64,000 nucleotides of DNA from NCBI RefSeq assembly GCF_009176725.1, contig NZ_AP020337.1, forward strand, positions 4,347,501 through 4,411,500, read 5' to 3'. The stretch is from Pseudomonas sp. KUIN-1 (GTDB lineage Bacteria; Pseudomonadota; Gammaproteobacteria; Pseudomonadales; Pseudomonadaceae). Below are positions 44,060-53,829 of this stretch, piece after piece. The position numbers and the translations under genes are program-made. The notes under the pieces are model-generated. The model had not been told where the DNA came from. It searched no databases and saw nothing but the letters and a program-made list of their open reading frames with translations. Numbering within the stretch: the stretch's first letter is position 1; each line of letters starts with the position of its first letter.

Positions 44060-44400
44060 CGTAGTAGCAAGAACGAGGTGTCCTTTTTTAAAACGGATTT
44101 CTCCCGCTCAAGACGGGCGATACGGGCTTCCAGTTCCTGGATTTTCTGCTGCTCTGGCGTCAGGGCTGTGCTCTGCGGGGTTACGCCATTGCGCTCCTGT
44201 TAGAGTTGGCTCACCCAGCCACGCAGCGCAGACTCGACTGCCCCAAGCGAGCGGGAGGCCTCGATATGACTGTAGCCTTGATCGAACACGTATCCTGAGG
44301 CCTCGCGCTTGAATTCAGCGAAGAAGGTACGGCATTGTTTGATCATCGGACACCCCTGTCTGGCGATATTCTCGCCTACTAAATGAGTGTCCGAAATCAT
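44060..44400 (-). pseudogene. Decayed IS3-family orfA
   Basis: The minus strand reads MIKQCRTFFAEFKREASGYVFDQGYSHIEASRSLG... from 44346, an orfA of an IS3-family element distinct from the one at 26 kb. A TAA stop breaks it after WVSQL (44200-44202), after which the same frame continues with QERNGVTPQSTALTPEQQKIQELEARI, as in functional relatives. The orfB and both ends are missing. It lies between hopAF1 and the repeated lysR end. Confidence 0.8.
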
Positions 44401-44531
44401 TAGACCACTACAAGGCGGATTGATATCAAGCCAGAGCTGAATTTGGCATCTCATGAAGTTTCGCATACGAAATACCGTAGCAGCATGATTGGCATTGGCA
44501 TGGCCCGGATCTGATGCAGCTGCATCTGAGT

Positions 44532-44592
44532 CGAACCGGCGACAGGCGTCGCCGGCGTTCAGTGCGTTTGTCGAGGCGGTGAGGTATCGGGG
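44532..44592 (+). repeat. 61-bp direct repeat, copy 2 (lysR 3' fragment)
   Basis: Exact copy of 40794-40854, detached from the rest of a lysR gene. It directly borders the gene at 44612-45724, probably the original neighbour of lysR before insertion. Confidence 0.9.
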
Positions 44593-44611
44593 CTAGCCCC
44601 CCGCCGCCTGA

Positions 44612-45724
44612 TTACTGCGCGGCTTTCAACGCATCCGCGACCTTGTTCAGCGAACCTTGAGCAGGCTCGGCAAGCAGTTTCAGCTCGGTGGTTTTGCCAC
44701 GCACCACCACTTGCATGGCGGTGGGCGCACCCTTTGCGTCACCCACGATCCGGTAAACGGTGTCGCCGCGCACGAAGCTCAATACGTGACTGGCAGCGTC
44801 GTACTTCAGTTGCTCACCTTCAGCCTGGGGAAACAGCAGCCCGACCTGATTCTTGCTGTCCACGGCCGCGTAGAACAACGGGCTTGCGTCCCCTGAGCGG
44901 AACAACACAATGCGCTTGCCAGACGGCGCGAGCCTGAACGACAGGAGAATTTCACGCTGCTGGTCTTCCTCCCAGACAATGCGGGTGGTGTGCGTCATCT
45001 TGCCATTCTGATTGCGACTGACTGTTTCAGTCGGCAACCCCGACCCGCCGGTATGGTCAAGGACCGTCTGCGTTTCAAGAACCGGCTCGCCATTACGGAT
45101 GCTATACGTAGACGTCTGGTGCCAGCAGCAACCGTCCTTGGTCATAGTCTCGATCTTGCGGGCTTTCTCATCCACGCTGAACAGGCCGCAGTTGTTTTGC
45201 GCCAGTTGGGTAAACGAATCGCTGTGCCGAAAACCATCTGCCGTGCCGAGAAAGACCTGATACGAGGGGCCGTGGTAACAGCTGTTCTGCCCGTCCATCA
45301 AGGCCAGATCCTTGATGCCATCGAAGTTGAAATCCTGATAGATCAGTACGCTTTGTTCGCCATAGGGCAACTCGTGCACATTGGTTTTGACCTTGCCGGT
45401 TTTGGGGTCAGTGCCAAGCACCAGTTCATCGGACTGCACGCGGATCAAGGCCGCACCGCTGGCCTTGTCGTACACGTTGATGACGCCGGGACGAAACACA
45501 TCGTCTTTGGCGGAAATATCCAGCGTCGCACGGTATTTATCGGAAAAATCCTGCAGGGTGTAGCTCTCTCGGGGAGCGCCCGCGAACCCTGCTGCATCCA
45601 TTTCCCCGTAGGTCGGTAACGCACCGGCGGCACTGACCAGTGTCGACGAGGCCAGGCCGACCAGTACCCACAAGGCCTGCAACCCGAGACGTGACGCACA
45701 GCGTTGAACGATGGATAGGTGCAA
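44612..45724 (-). CDS. Secreted XAC2610-like protein
   Basis: A 370-residue secreted protein: signal peptide to about residue 32 (ASSTLVSAAGA). The segment YQDFNFDGIKDLALMDGQNSCYHGPSYQVFL is typical of XAC2610-related proteins and resembles an FG-GAP calcium-binding repeat; the DGCCWHQTSTY stretch also fits the family. Function is unknown. Its start is 158 bp from the divergent ybdG gene, and its 3' side borders the detached lysR fragment. Confidence 0.78.
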   Translation of the reverse strand: MHLSIVQRCASRLGLQALWVLVGLASSTLVSAAGALPTYGEMDAAGFAGAPRESYTLQDFSDKYRATLDISAKDDVFRPGVINVYDKASGAALIRVQSDELVLGTDPKTGKVKTNVHELPYGEQSVLIYQDFNFDGIKDLALMDGQNSCYHGPSYQVFLGTADGFRHSDSFTQLAQNNCGLFSVDEKARKIETMTKDGCCWHQTSTYSIRNGEPVLETQTVLDHTGGSGLPTETVSRNQNGKMTHTTRIVWEEDQQREILLSFRLAPSGKRIVLFRSGDASPLFYAAVDSKNQVGLLFPQAEGEQLKYDAASHVLSFVRGDTVYRIVGDAKGAPTAMQVVVRGKTTELKLLAEPAQGSLNKVADALKAAQ

Positions 45725-45882
45725 GACGCAACTCCTCTGATAATGAGCGATGAGTCTACTTCAGCAATTGATACAATTTGAAATCATTGCCCAACGTGCA
45801 CTTCGTGCTCACAGGCCGCCCCGTCCGCCCCGGTAAATGTTCTAATCACGCCCCCTCTTCGCTCAACGGGCCCGATGCTTTT

Positions 45883-47187
45883 ATGGATATTCACTCGCTT
45901 TGGCTCAAGACCCAGGAAATCTGGGACATGCTCGATCAGCACCCGTGGGTACGCACCGGGCTGGCCCTGATCCTGTTGCTGACCGCCGCACTGGTGCTTG
46001 GCCGCGTGGCGCGCTTTCTGGTGCTGTACGCCGTCAGGATGCTCGGCCGTCAGCCGTCCCTGCACTGGGTCAACGACTTCCGCCACAACAAGGTCTTTCA
46101 CCGACTGGCGCAGATGGTGCCGTCGCTGGTCATTCAGTTCGGCCTCACCCTGGTCCCGGGCTTGAGCACTGCGGGCCGGAACGTGATCGGCAACATCGCC
46201 ATGGCGTTCACCATCCTGTTCATGACATTAGCCATCGGCACCCTGCTCAATGCCCTGCTGGACATCTATGCGCGCACCGAACACGCCCGCACGCGCTCCA
46301 TCAAGGGTTACGTGCAACTGTCGAAAATGATCCTGTACGTCTTCGCCGGGATCATCATCGTCGCCACCCTGATCGACCGTTCGCCCCTGCTACTGCTGTC
46401 CGGCCTCGGCGCCATGTCGGCGGTCATCCTGTTGGTCTACAAAGACACCCTGCTCTCCTTCGTCGCCAGTGTGCAACTGACCAGCAACGACATGCTGCGC
46501 GTCGGCGACTGGATCGAAATGCCGCAAGTGGGCGCGGACGGCGATGTGGTGGACATCACCCTGCACACCGTCAAGGTGCAGAACTTCGACAAAACCATTG
46601 TCTCCATTCCGACCTGGCGCCTGATGTCCGAGTCGTTCCGCAACTGGCGCGGCATGCAGCAATCAGGCGGACGGCGCATCAAGCGCAGCCTGTTCATCGA
46701 CGCCAGCGGCGTGCGCTTCGTGCGCGACGATGAAGAACAGCAACTCATGCAAATCCACCTGCTCACCGACTACATCGGCCGCAAACAGGCTGAACTGCTG
46801 GCCTGGAACCAGGCACAAGGCAACGTCGCACAAATGTCCGCCAACCGCCGACGCATGACCAACATCGGCACCTTCCGCGCCTACGCCCTGGCGTACCTGA
46901 AAAGCCACGTCGACATCAACCCGAACATGACCTGCATGGTTCGCCAGCTCGAACCCACCTCGCAGGGCATCCCGCTGGAAATCTACTGCTTCACCCGCAC
47001 CACGGTGTGGGTGGATTACGAGCGGATACAGGGGGATATTTTCGATTATCTGATTACGGTGATGCCGGAGTTCGGGTTGAGTTTGTATCAGCAGCCTAGT
47101 GGGGCGGATATGCGGGTGGGGTTGAGGGGGGAGCCGGCGCGGGTGGGGTCTACACCGTTGGTGGAGCCGTTGCCTACAGAAAGTTAA
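45883..47187 (+). CDS. ybdG: YbdG-type mechanosensitive channel (MscS family)
   Basis: A 434-residue inner-membrane channel of the MscS superfamily, of the YbdG/MscM branch that opens under osmotic downshift. About five hydrophobic helices lie in residues 20-190, the pore-type helix and beta domain follow (GAMSAVILLVYKDTLLSFVASVQLTSNDMLRVGDWIEMP), then the cytosolic vestibule. The ATG at 45883 starts the protein as in the truncated copy. An incomplete second copy lies 3.76 kb upstream. Confidence 0.9.
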   Translation: MDIHSLWLKTQEIWDMLDQHPWVRTGLALILLLTAALVLGRVARFLVLYAVRMLGRQPSLHWVNDFRHNKVFHRLAQMVPSLVIQFGLTLVPGLSTAGRNVIGNIAMAFTILFMTLAIGTLLNALLDIYARTEHARTRSIKGYVQLSKMILYVFAGIIIVATLIDRSPLLLLSGLGAMSAVILLVYKDTLLSFVASVQLTSNDMLRVGDWIEMPQVGADGDVVDITLHTVKVQNFDKTIVSIPTWRLMSESFRNWRGMQQSGGRRIKRSLFIDASGVRFVRDDEEQQLMQIHLLTDYIGRKQAELLAWNQAQGNVAQMSANRRRMTNIGTFRAYALAYLKSHVDINPNMTCMVRQLEPTSQGIPLEIYCFTRTTVWVDYERIQGDIFDYLITVMPEFGLSLYQQPSGADMRVGLRGEPARVGSTPLVEPLPTES

Positions 47188-47897
47188 GGCTGACATGTAG
47201 TGATCTAACGATTCTGGACACCTCTATAGGTGGAAAATAAATTTATCGAGCAGCTCTTCATGACCAAAAGCGCAAACCATTTGATGACAGCTATAAGCTG
47301 CAAATCGTGAAGGTGATCAAGGATTAGGGGCTGGCCGTTCCACAGGTTTGTCGGGATCAGAACATCGGTAAAACGGCTCTGCGACACTGTGTAAAGGCTA
47401 TTCTGGACTTAGCAACATTCTCCCGCGATTCCGACATAAGCTGACCATGCTTATGACTTGTCGGCTAAGGGTGACGGAGTACGGATAGGTCCAAAGGCAG
47501 CCAGCAAGCCCTCAATCGCTCCAGACCCCAAATCGACGCCGTGAGCGGTCTAGGCGAAAGCCTTTTACGAAGGTCTAAGCCGCAATAGTCGAAGCCCCAC
47601 TTCGCTGATATCATAATATCATCATACCATTGAGAATTTGTGCTGCCAGCCAAGCGCTTGCAGCTTTAGACAGGGATGCTGACTCATGAACCAAGCGCTC
47701 AATTGGGCTGAAAAATGTCTCGGACCGGACTTGAACAAAAAACTTCACTGTAGAAGTAGTACCCGAAGGATCTTAAGCCTCATCAGCGTCCCTCATGCTT
47801 CCTCTGACGTTGTCCCAACTAGGCAATATTCCCGTACTACGGGTCCCCGTCATACCCCCAATATCTCGCCGTTAGCCAGCTTTCATAGAGCAAAAAA
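47188..47897. other. Gene-free stretch with a transposase remnant
   Basis: About 710 bp separate ybdG from the Hachiman genes. Besides the IS3 orfA fossil (47260-47395) I see nothing well supported; a 71-residue frame at 47686-47901 (MNQALNWAEKCLG...) lacks a ribosome site and coding character. Base composition falls towards AT at the right-hand end. Confidence 0.5.
47260..47395 (+). pseudogene. IS3-family orfA remnant
   Basis: The frame reads QKRKPFDDSYKLQIVKVIKD, a stop codon, then GLAVPQVCRDQNIGKTALRHCVK, which is the first helix-turn-helix of an IS3-family OrfA. An ATG at 47260 is one base out of frame with it. It is a relic of about 135 bp, unlike the two other IS3 elements here. Confidence 0.75.
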
Positions 47898-48821
47898 ATG
47901 AAAAACAATCCAAAATTTTCATTTGATATATTGATAGATGACTTATTTGAGAATTTAACTTTAGAATCAGGGATGGCTCCTATTTCTAACAAAAAAGTCT
48001 TAAGTTTTTTAAATAACTATGAAGAGGGGAAGTGGCGATACCCAATATTTCAAAATTTTATATGGGATAACATTGCCGAAACCGCTCTATCGCAACGAGA
48101 GCGAGATAGTCTAGTGAACCATTCCTTACTCGCCGCAGCCGCCAAAAATTTGAGATTGAGCGATAATGATAAAATCGGCGAAGGCAGCGAGTTGGCGGAG
48201 ATCGTACTGTATGGTGTTATGAAGCATCACTTCAAGGCACTTCCAGTTGTACCGAAAATTTATTACAAGCAGAATCCGCAGGATAATGCAAAAGGGGCTG
48301 ACAGTGTCCATATCGTAGTGGCAAATGGCAATTTCACACTTTGGTTCGGTGAAGCAAAATTCTATACCAGTATTGAAGATGTGAGCCTGACAAAAATAGT
48401 CAACTCCGTATACAACTCTTTAAAAATAGATAAATTAAAAAAAGAAAACTCCATCATTATTGATGTCAATGATGTTGATCTCATACTGAACGATCCCGCA
48501 ATGTGCAATAGAATCAAAGAAGCACTCAGCCCTCACGAGTCGATTGACCCACTCAAAAGCAAACTAAATATCCCCATCCTCTTACTTTATGAATGCACGC
48601 TTACCAAAACTCACACCGAGATGTCGACTACCTATAGGGATCAAGTAATTCAGCACCAGCGTGAGCGTGCAACTGCATACTTCAAAAAACAGATATCGAA
48701 AATGAAGAGTGCTCACAAATATCAGGAAGTTTCATTTCATATTATTTTATTCCCGGTACCTTCAAAATCCGAGATTGTAAAAAAATTCGTATCAAACGTT
48801 AAATTTTACAAGGATCAGTAA
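47898..48821 (+). CDS. hamA: Hachiman system protein HamA (DUF1837 nuclease)
   Basis: A 307-residue protein of the DUF1837 family, the nuclease subunit of the Hachiman anti-phage system. Typical features are ELAEIVLYGVMKHHF, VVPKIYYKQN, KGADSVHIV and LWFGEAKFY. The last gives a PD-(D/E)xK site: Asp135, Glu152 and Lys154. In known Hachiman systems HamA is held inactive by HamB and degrades DNA after phage damage is sensed. It is AT-rich relative to the core genome and the stop is one base before the hamB start, a clear operon. No other member is needed. Confidence 0.9.
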   Translation: MKNNPKFSFDILIDDLFENLTLESGMAPISNKKVLSFLNNYEEGKWRYPIFQNFIWDNIAETALSQRERDSLVNHSLLAAAAKNLRLSDNDKIGEGSELAEIVLYGVMKHHFKALPVVPKIYYKQNPQDNAKGADSVHIVVANGNFTLWFGEAKFYTSIEDVSLTKIVNSVYNSLKIDKLKKENSIIIDVNDVDLILNDPAMCNRIKEALSPHESIDPLKSKLNIPILLLYECTLTKTHTEMSTTYRDQVIQHQRERATAYFKKQISKMKSAHKYQEVSFHIILFPVPSKSEIVKKFVSNVKFYKDQ

Positions 48822-48822
48822 A

Positions 48823-50928
48823 ATGGACATTTTCTCCCGCTGCTCCGAAATAAATGAATTAATAAACAGCAACCTAGAAAACGAAGCCAGAAATGCGTTG
48901 ATCAGGCTGTTAGCACATCATGAAAAAAATGATATACCATACAGTTCCTTGGTGAATCATCTGATCCGCTCGACCGGATTGTATCCATATATGAAAGTCG
49001 AGACTGCAAATTGGCAAGACCGCTATGTTTACGATGCTTTTAAAGTAGACACCGGAAGCTCAGCGCCACTCACCTTGCATCGGGAACAGTCAGGCTTACT
49101 CAAGTCTCTATTACTTGGTGAAAGCTTAGCAATTAGTGCCCCCACAAGCTTTGGTAAGAGCTTTGTTATTGACTCGTTTATTTCACTCAAAAAACCAGAC
49201 AACGTCGTCATCATAGTTCCAACAATCGCTCTAACAGATGAGACTCGTCGGAGACTTAATGCAAAATTCTCAAACGAATACAAAATAATTACGACAACTG
49301 AAGCCGCACCTGAAGCCAAAAACATCTTTATATTTCCACAGGAGCGAGCAATAAGCTACATACCAAAACTAAAATCAATTGACATACTCGTAGTTGACGA
49401 ATTTTATAAGGCCAGTGCTGTGTTCGATAAAGAACGCTCAGCATCCCTGATAAAATCCATCATAAAATTGGGCGACATAGCCAAGCAACGATATTTCTTA
49501 GCTCCGAACATCTCAAAACTATCTGACAACCCATTTACCAAAGGCATGCGTTTCATTTCTCTTGAATTCAACACTGTATTTCTTGAAAAGCACGAGTTGT
49601 ATAAAGAAATACATGGTGAAGTGCAAAAAAACCAAGCGCTCAAAAAGCTCTTTAAAAAATGTACGGGAAAGACTCTGATTTACGCTGGGACCTACGCTGA
49701 CATAGATCGCGTCTCGATCCTAGCTATTGCCAACATCGAGAATGCCGATAGTCAAATTCTTAAGAGTTTTTCGGCATGGGTTGCAAAAAACTATTCACAG
49801 TCGTGGAGCCTGGTTGAGCTAATAAAAAAATCTACCGGCGTGCACAACGGCCAGATCCATCGCTCATTGAGCCAAATTCAGATTAAGCTGTTTGAAGAGC
49901 CGGAAGGATTGAAAAATATAATTTCAACCTCATCAATTATTGAAGGTGTTAACACTTCCGCAGAAAACGTTGTAATCTGGCGCAACAAAAACGGCATATC
50001 CAAACTTAATGATTTTACATATAAAAACATTATCGGTAGAAGTGGGCGAATGTTCAAACATTTTATTGGCCATGTCTACATCCTAGAAGAACCACCAGCA
50101 CCAATCGAGACATCCCTTGATCTTGTGCTACCAGAAGCGCTACTGAGTGATATAAATGAGCAGGACTACAAAGGGGATTTAACTAAAGAGCAGATCGGGA
50201 AGATCATTGCATACCGTGAGGAACTATCCGAAATCATCGGGACAAACAATTTCGAAAAATTCCAAAGTGAAAATTTACTACAGTGTAATGGCGCGATTAT
50301 AAAAGCCATCGCCACTGACTTGAGAGAAAATCCTGAGGACTGGAGAAGTCTAGGATATTTAAACTCGGACGAGACCTTTCGCTGGGATTATTCGCTCTAC
50401 AAAATAATGAAATTCCAGCCTGGAGTCTGGGAAATTGAACATAGTCGATTCGTCGCCTTCGTTCAGGCGCTTTCAAAGAACTGGACGAAAACGCTGCCGG
50501 AACTACTGTCAGAGCTAGAAAAGTACAAAATTGATGTAAACATTTTTTTCAAACTAGAAAAAAATGCGACTTATAAGCTTTCCTCGCTACTGAAAGACGT
50601 CAACACCCTGCAAAAGGTTATTCTCAAAACGTCAACGGTTGATATATCTGCCTTTGCCTCCAAAGTCGCTCATGCCTTCTTGCCCTCAATCGTCTACCAG
50701 CTTGAGGAGTATGGACTGCCTCGAATGATATCAAAGAAGTTACATCGGGCTCAGGTCGTGAATTTTGAAACCGAAGACTTATCAATTCACCACGCCATCG
50801 ATCAATTCAACAAAATTGGTTTGCGTCAAACGATTGTAAACACCCCAAATCTCACGTCGTTTGAAAAATATATAATTAATTATTTTTTTGAGGGTATCAA
50901 AAGGAAAACGGACCAAGAGCATTTATAG
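48823..50928 (+). CDS. hamB: Hachiman system helicase HamB
   Basis: A 701-residue superfamily 2 helicase. Walker A is APTSFGKS (106-113), Walker B is DEFY (192-195) in place of DEAH, and motif VI is GRSGR (405-409). The C-terminal half is helical. In Hachiman, HamB scans DNA and releases HamA on meeting free ends or damage, leading to abortive DNA loss. It follows hamA directly, is of the same low GC, and no stop or frameshift is seen, so the system looks complete. Confidence 0.9.
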   Translation: MDIFSRCSEINELINSNLENEARNALIRLLAHHEKNDIPYSSLVNHLIRSTGLYPYMKVETANWQDRYVYDAFKVDTGSSAPLTLHREQSGLLKSLLLGESLAISAPTSFGKSFVIDSFISLKKPDNVVIIVPTIALTDETRRRLNAKFSNEYKIITTTEAAPEAKNIFIFPQERAISYIPKLKSIDILVVDEFYKASAVFDKERSASLIKSIIKLGDIAKQRYFLAPNISKLSDNPFTKGMRFISLEFNTVFLEKHELYKEIHGEVQKNQALKKLFKKCTGKTLIYAGTYADIDRVSILAIANIENADSQILKSFSAWVAKNYSQSWSLVELIKKSTGVHNGQIHRSLSQIQIKLFEEPEGLKNIISTSSIIEGVNTSAENVVIWRNKNGISKLNDFTYKNIIGRSGRMFKHFIGHVYILEEPPAPIETSLDLVLPEALLSDINEQDYKGDLTKEQIGKIIAYREELSEIIGTNNFEKFQSENLLQCNGAIIKAIATDLRENPEDWRSLGYLNSDETFRWDYSLYKIMKFQPGVWEIEHSRFVAFVQALSKNWTKTLPELLSELEKYKIDVNIFFKLEKNATYKLSSLLKDVNTLQKVILKTSTVDISAFASKVAHAFLPSIVYQLEEYGLPRMISKKLHRAQVVNFETEDLSIHHAIDQFNKIGLRQTIVNTPNLTSFEKYIINYFFEGIKRKTDQEHL

Positions 50929-51767
50929 ACACCAAGAGTGACTGAGTGAAGTACTCCTCACCCTATTTTCCATCTTACTCAACGGCGGAGCTATTTGCGA
51001 TTATCTGTAGGACGACATTGTAATTCTCTATATAGCGTTCCAAACCGCAAAGCCATAGGCCAATTCTTGGGCTAGGGTGCCGAATCCAGATGTAGAGACG
51101 CGTCGGATAATGACTAATGTCTCGCGGCACCTTCATCTAGCCTAAGGTCGGTATACACTCGGTTTTAAAACTTAGGAACACCCGTTGCATAGGAGTATTA
51201 TTCCAGCAGTTTCCGCGATTACTTATTATACTGCTAGAGCAGTTTCAGAAACTTTTGGCCACCGTATGGGGTGCCCCGATGCGAGTGAAGCAAAGGCCCC
51301 ACTGCTTGCAGCATTGCTAATAGGCCCTCCAGCGCCTCGTATCCGGCGGGCTAAGCTCGCAGCAGATCAAAGAATCAAATTGCCTAGAAAAAACTTTGAG
51401 CTAAGGATGATATCAAGGTCAAACTTAGGCAACAGGTCAGGTGTCACCCCTTCACTTGGCCTATGTTGCACACAGAAATCGTGATAGAGCCGGTGCCTCT
51501 ATCGACAGGTAGCCCAACAAGCAGCACAAGCAACTAACCATCAAGTGCCTTCAGGCAGGCAGTCCCAAGACGCGTCAGACGAAGCTCTGGTCAACGTACA
51601 AGCCAGGTACAGGTGCAGCTCAAGTTTTAAGGCTTGACGCAGAAGCAGATCGCCGGAAAACTAGAATATCTAAACAGACTGTGCATAATCTGTGGTATAG
51701 AAAGATGACGCTTAGGCACTTGGTCATACAAACGAACAGGGAATTTTTACAACATGGATAGCGCAGT
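50929..51767. other. Gene-free stretch after Hachiman
   Basis: About 840 bp. The longest frame (51185-51484, 99 residues) has no ribosome site or family resemblance and is not called. No tRNA, inverted repeat or transposase motif was recognised. It may be old, decayed DNA. Confidence 0.4.
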
Positions 51768-52385
51768 ATGAGATGGAGCAGATTTCGAGTCGGCTGGCGG
51801 ACAAGCATCGGCGCAACGGTAATCTTTCTACTCGCGTTTTTCAGGGATTTTTCGACCATCCTTGGGCCTTGGGTACCCTACATTAATCCCCCAAGTTCAT
51901 CCGACGGTTTGAACTACAAATTACTCGGCATGTGGAATGAGAAATTCCAATACCCTCAACAAAATGGAGTGGTAGGCTTCGAGGGCACTATTCAGTATTT
52001 TCGCAACAGAACATACCGAATCACTGGTTTGCTGAAAAGCACAACCTTTTTGCAAGTCCCCTTCCCTCCATACGCCACAAGCTATAGCTTCCATGGCAAT
52101 GGAGAATGGCAGGCCACTGATAATGAATTGGTAATCAAACTAGTGAATGTGAGAACTCGAGTAATCGCCAAATCGATAGCCGGCCTGAACACAGACCTGC
52201 GTGGCACTTCACATTATCAGAGTGCTGAAGAATCCGAGATTGAGAAAGCTCTCCTATTGGCTCAGTCCCAGCGATATGACATTCGTAGCACAAAAAAGGA
52301 CGAAGTCGTATTAGAAACAATTGGCCTTTTCGCTGACACCTATGTCATTAAAATGACCCGAACCAAGCAGATGTACATGAGATAG
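51768..52385 (+). CDS. Unknown membrane-anchored protein
   Basis: A 205-residue protein with one N-terminal hydrophobic helix (about residues 12-30, GATVIFLLAFFRDFSTILG) and a beta-rich remainder (GVVGFEGTIQYFRNRTYRITGLLKST, YSFHGNGEWQATDNELVIKLVNV) reminiscent of lipocalin-like or NTF2-like folds. It is 65 bp upstream of another membrane-protein gene of the same strand, and the two may form an operon. AT-rich. No family recognised; placement beside Hachiman in accessory DNA makes a defence or toxin role possible but unproven. Confidence 0.6.
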   Translation: MRWSRFRVGWRTSIGATVIFLLAFFRDFSTILGPWVPYINPPSSSDGLNYKLLGMWNEKFQYPQQNGVVGFEGTIQYFRNRTYRITGLLKSTTFLQVPFPPYATSYSFHGNGEWQATDNELVIKLVNVRTRVIAKSIAGLNTDLRGTSHYQSAEESEIEKALLLAQSQRYDIRSTKKDEVVLETIGLFADTYVIKMTRTKQMYMR

Positions 52386-52450
52386 CAGCATAACGTTGCG
52401 AAACGCACCAGCTCTCCCTTGCCATTCACCATATTATTGGAAACGCCTCC

Positions 52451-53278
52451 TTGTCCGAACAGCTCGTTAAATCTCCTTTGGAATGGCTCGACGTTGCAAT
52501 CAAAGTACTCCCCTATCTGGGAACTGCAGCATTGATGGTCTATGTGATGCTCAGAACCAACGCGATGTTCTATGTGGTCTACCGATGGCATCAGCTGTTG
52601 GGAGCGACAAAGGGCTTCAACAGCAAATTTGCACAGCGTGTGTGGGCGGATCACGAAGACTTGCAGCGCTTTAATCTGTGGTTCGGACTGCAACTAAGGA
52701 CGTCCAAACACATGACAAAGCTGCTTTCTTGGCTGGATCGTCATGAGCTGACAATCGAGGAACTCTGCCGCGCACGTCGCTACTTCGATGCAAACGAACT
52801 CGCCTTCAGAATCCCCTCAAAGCTTCGGCGAAGAACCGTACGAACCATGATGCTACTTGTAGCGGCATTTCTATCCTCGGCAGCCTATGTGTTCACGCAG
52901 ACCCCCTACGCGTTGCTAACGATCAAGAAAACGCATACCACGTTCTGGGTTCAGCCAAACGACGCCTTCAATAGCACCGGCAATTGGTTGCCGTGGGGCG
53001 GGTCTACCCGGTGGGCGATAGACAATAAGTACTGTCTTTTTTCGGATAATGTGGCACCTTTTAAAGAGCAGTGGGACAAGGAGGTTGTCTGCAACTTGGT
53101 GCTGGGCAATTACAACCAAAAAATCGAAGAGATCACCGGTGAACAGTGGGCATTTGGAATGGGAGCGGGCTGTGCCGCAATTATCTGCCTCTACTTTCTA
53201 ATCTTCATCATGCTTTGTGAGGTCAACGCCACGGTTTTGGAGAAAAGGGTTGCTGAGGTGTCGGGGAGCGCTCGGTAG
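52451..53278 (+). CDS. Unknown membrane protein
   Basis: A 275-residue protein with three hydrophobic segments: about 18-37, 133-150 and 236-258. The central region (RVWADHEDLQRFNLWFGLQLRTSKHM) is helical, the second loop (about 155-235) holds three cysteines and may face the periplasm. The start is a TTG behind GGAAA; the first ATG is 27 codons in. The pairing with the gene upstream suggests a two-gene unit. I do not recognise either member. Confidence 0.6.
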   Translation: MSEQLVKSPLEWLDVAIKVLPYLGTAALMVYVMLRTNAMFYVVYRWHQLLGATKGFNSKFAQRVWADHEDLQRFNLWFGLQLRTSKHMTKLLSWLDRHELTIEELCRARRYFDANELAFRIPSKLRRRTVRTMMLLVAAFLSSAAYVFTQTPYALLTIKKTHTTFWVQPNDAFNSTGNWLPWGGSTRWAIDNKYCLFSDNVAPFKEQWDKEVVCNLVLGNYNQKIEEITGEQWAFGMGAGCAAIICLYFLIFIMLCEVNATVLEKRVAEVSGSAR

Positions 53279-53448
53279 GGCTGCTCCCTTCGGCCTCAGT
53301 CCTATTTGGATCCTCTCCAGACTCATCAGGGGGCGCCCTGTTAGTATTGCGCGACTCTGAGCGCTAACAACACGGCAAGAAAAAGCAGTCCTGGTAATGA
53401 ACATGCTACAAGCGTAGATGAGCGCCCATCTGGTAACCGAAGACTCAG

Positions 53449-53775
53449 CCGTCAGTAAAGTACTCGATTACAGCCTCGAATACTGGGCTGCGCTGCCTTG
53501 ATGACGGGGTCGCACCAGTAGACGACATTGGGCCGAAAACCAAATCGGATAATGAGCTTTTGGTCGAAAAAATGGCTGTTCGCAGGGTAGTTACTTAGTG
53601 GAAAAACGGGCGCCGATTGTGAGCTTGATCCAACCTGCGGATATGAGCGGGCATGATCCGTATGCGTCTCTCCAGGATGCGCTGACAGGGTTGCCTGCGC
53701 AGAAAGTCCGTAAGGTCGAGCAGCTATTGCCGCATCAATGGATACCTGAAAAACTTGCGCAAGGTACATTCAGGA
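53449..53775 (+). pseudogene. IS66-family transposase (TnpC) remnant
   Basis: Short pieces in shifted frames match the C-terminal part of IS66 transposases: 'KVLDYSLEYWAALP', then 'KWLFAG' followed by a stop, and 'SLIQPADMSGHDPYASLQDALTGLPAQKV...LLPHQW'. The usual sequence is continuous; here frameshifts and a stop break it. No other IS66 gene or end was found. It marks past mobile-element activity in the accessory region. Confidence 0.75.
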
Positions 53776-53829
53776 TACGCTTCCTCTTCATTGGAAATCA
53801 CCTCAGGAAAATTCTTCGCCTGAGGCCTG

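Noticed and set aside
51185..51484. 99-residue frame after Hachiman
   Set aside because: No ribosome site, no recognisable domain, and the composition does not look coding.
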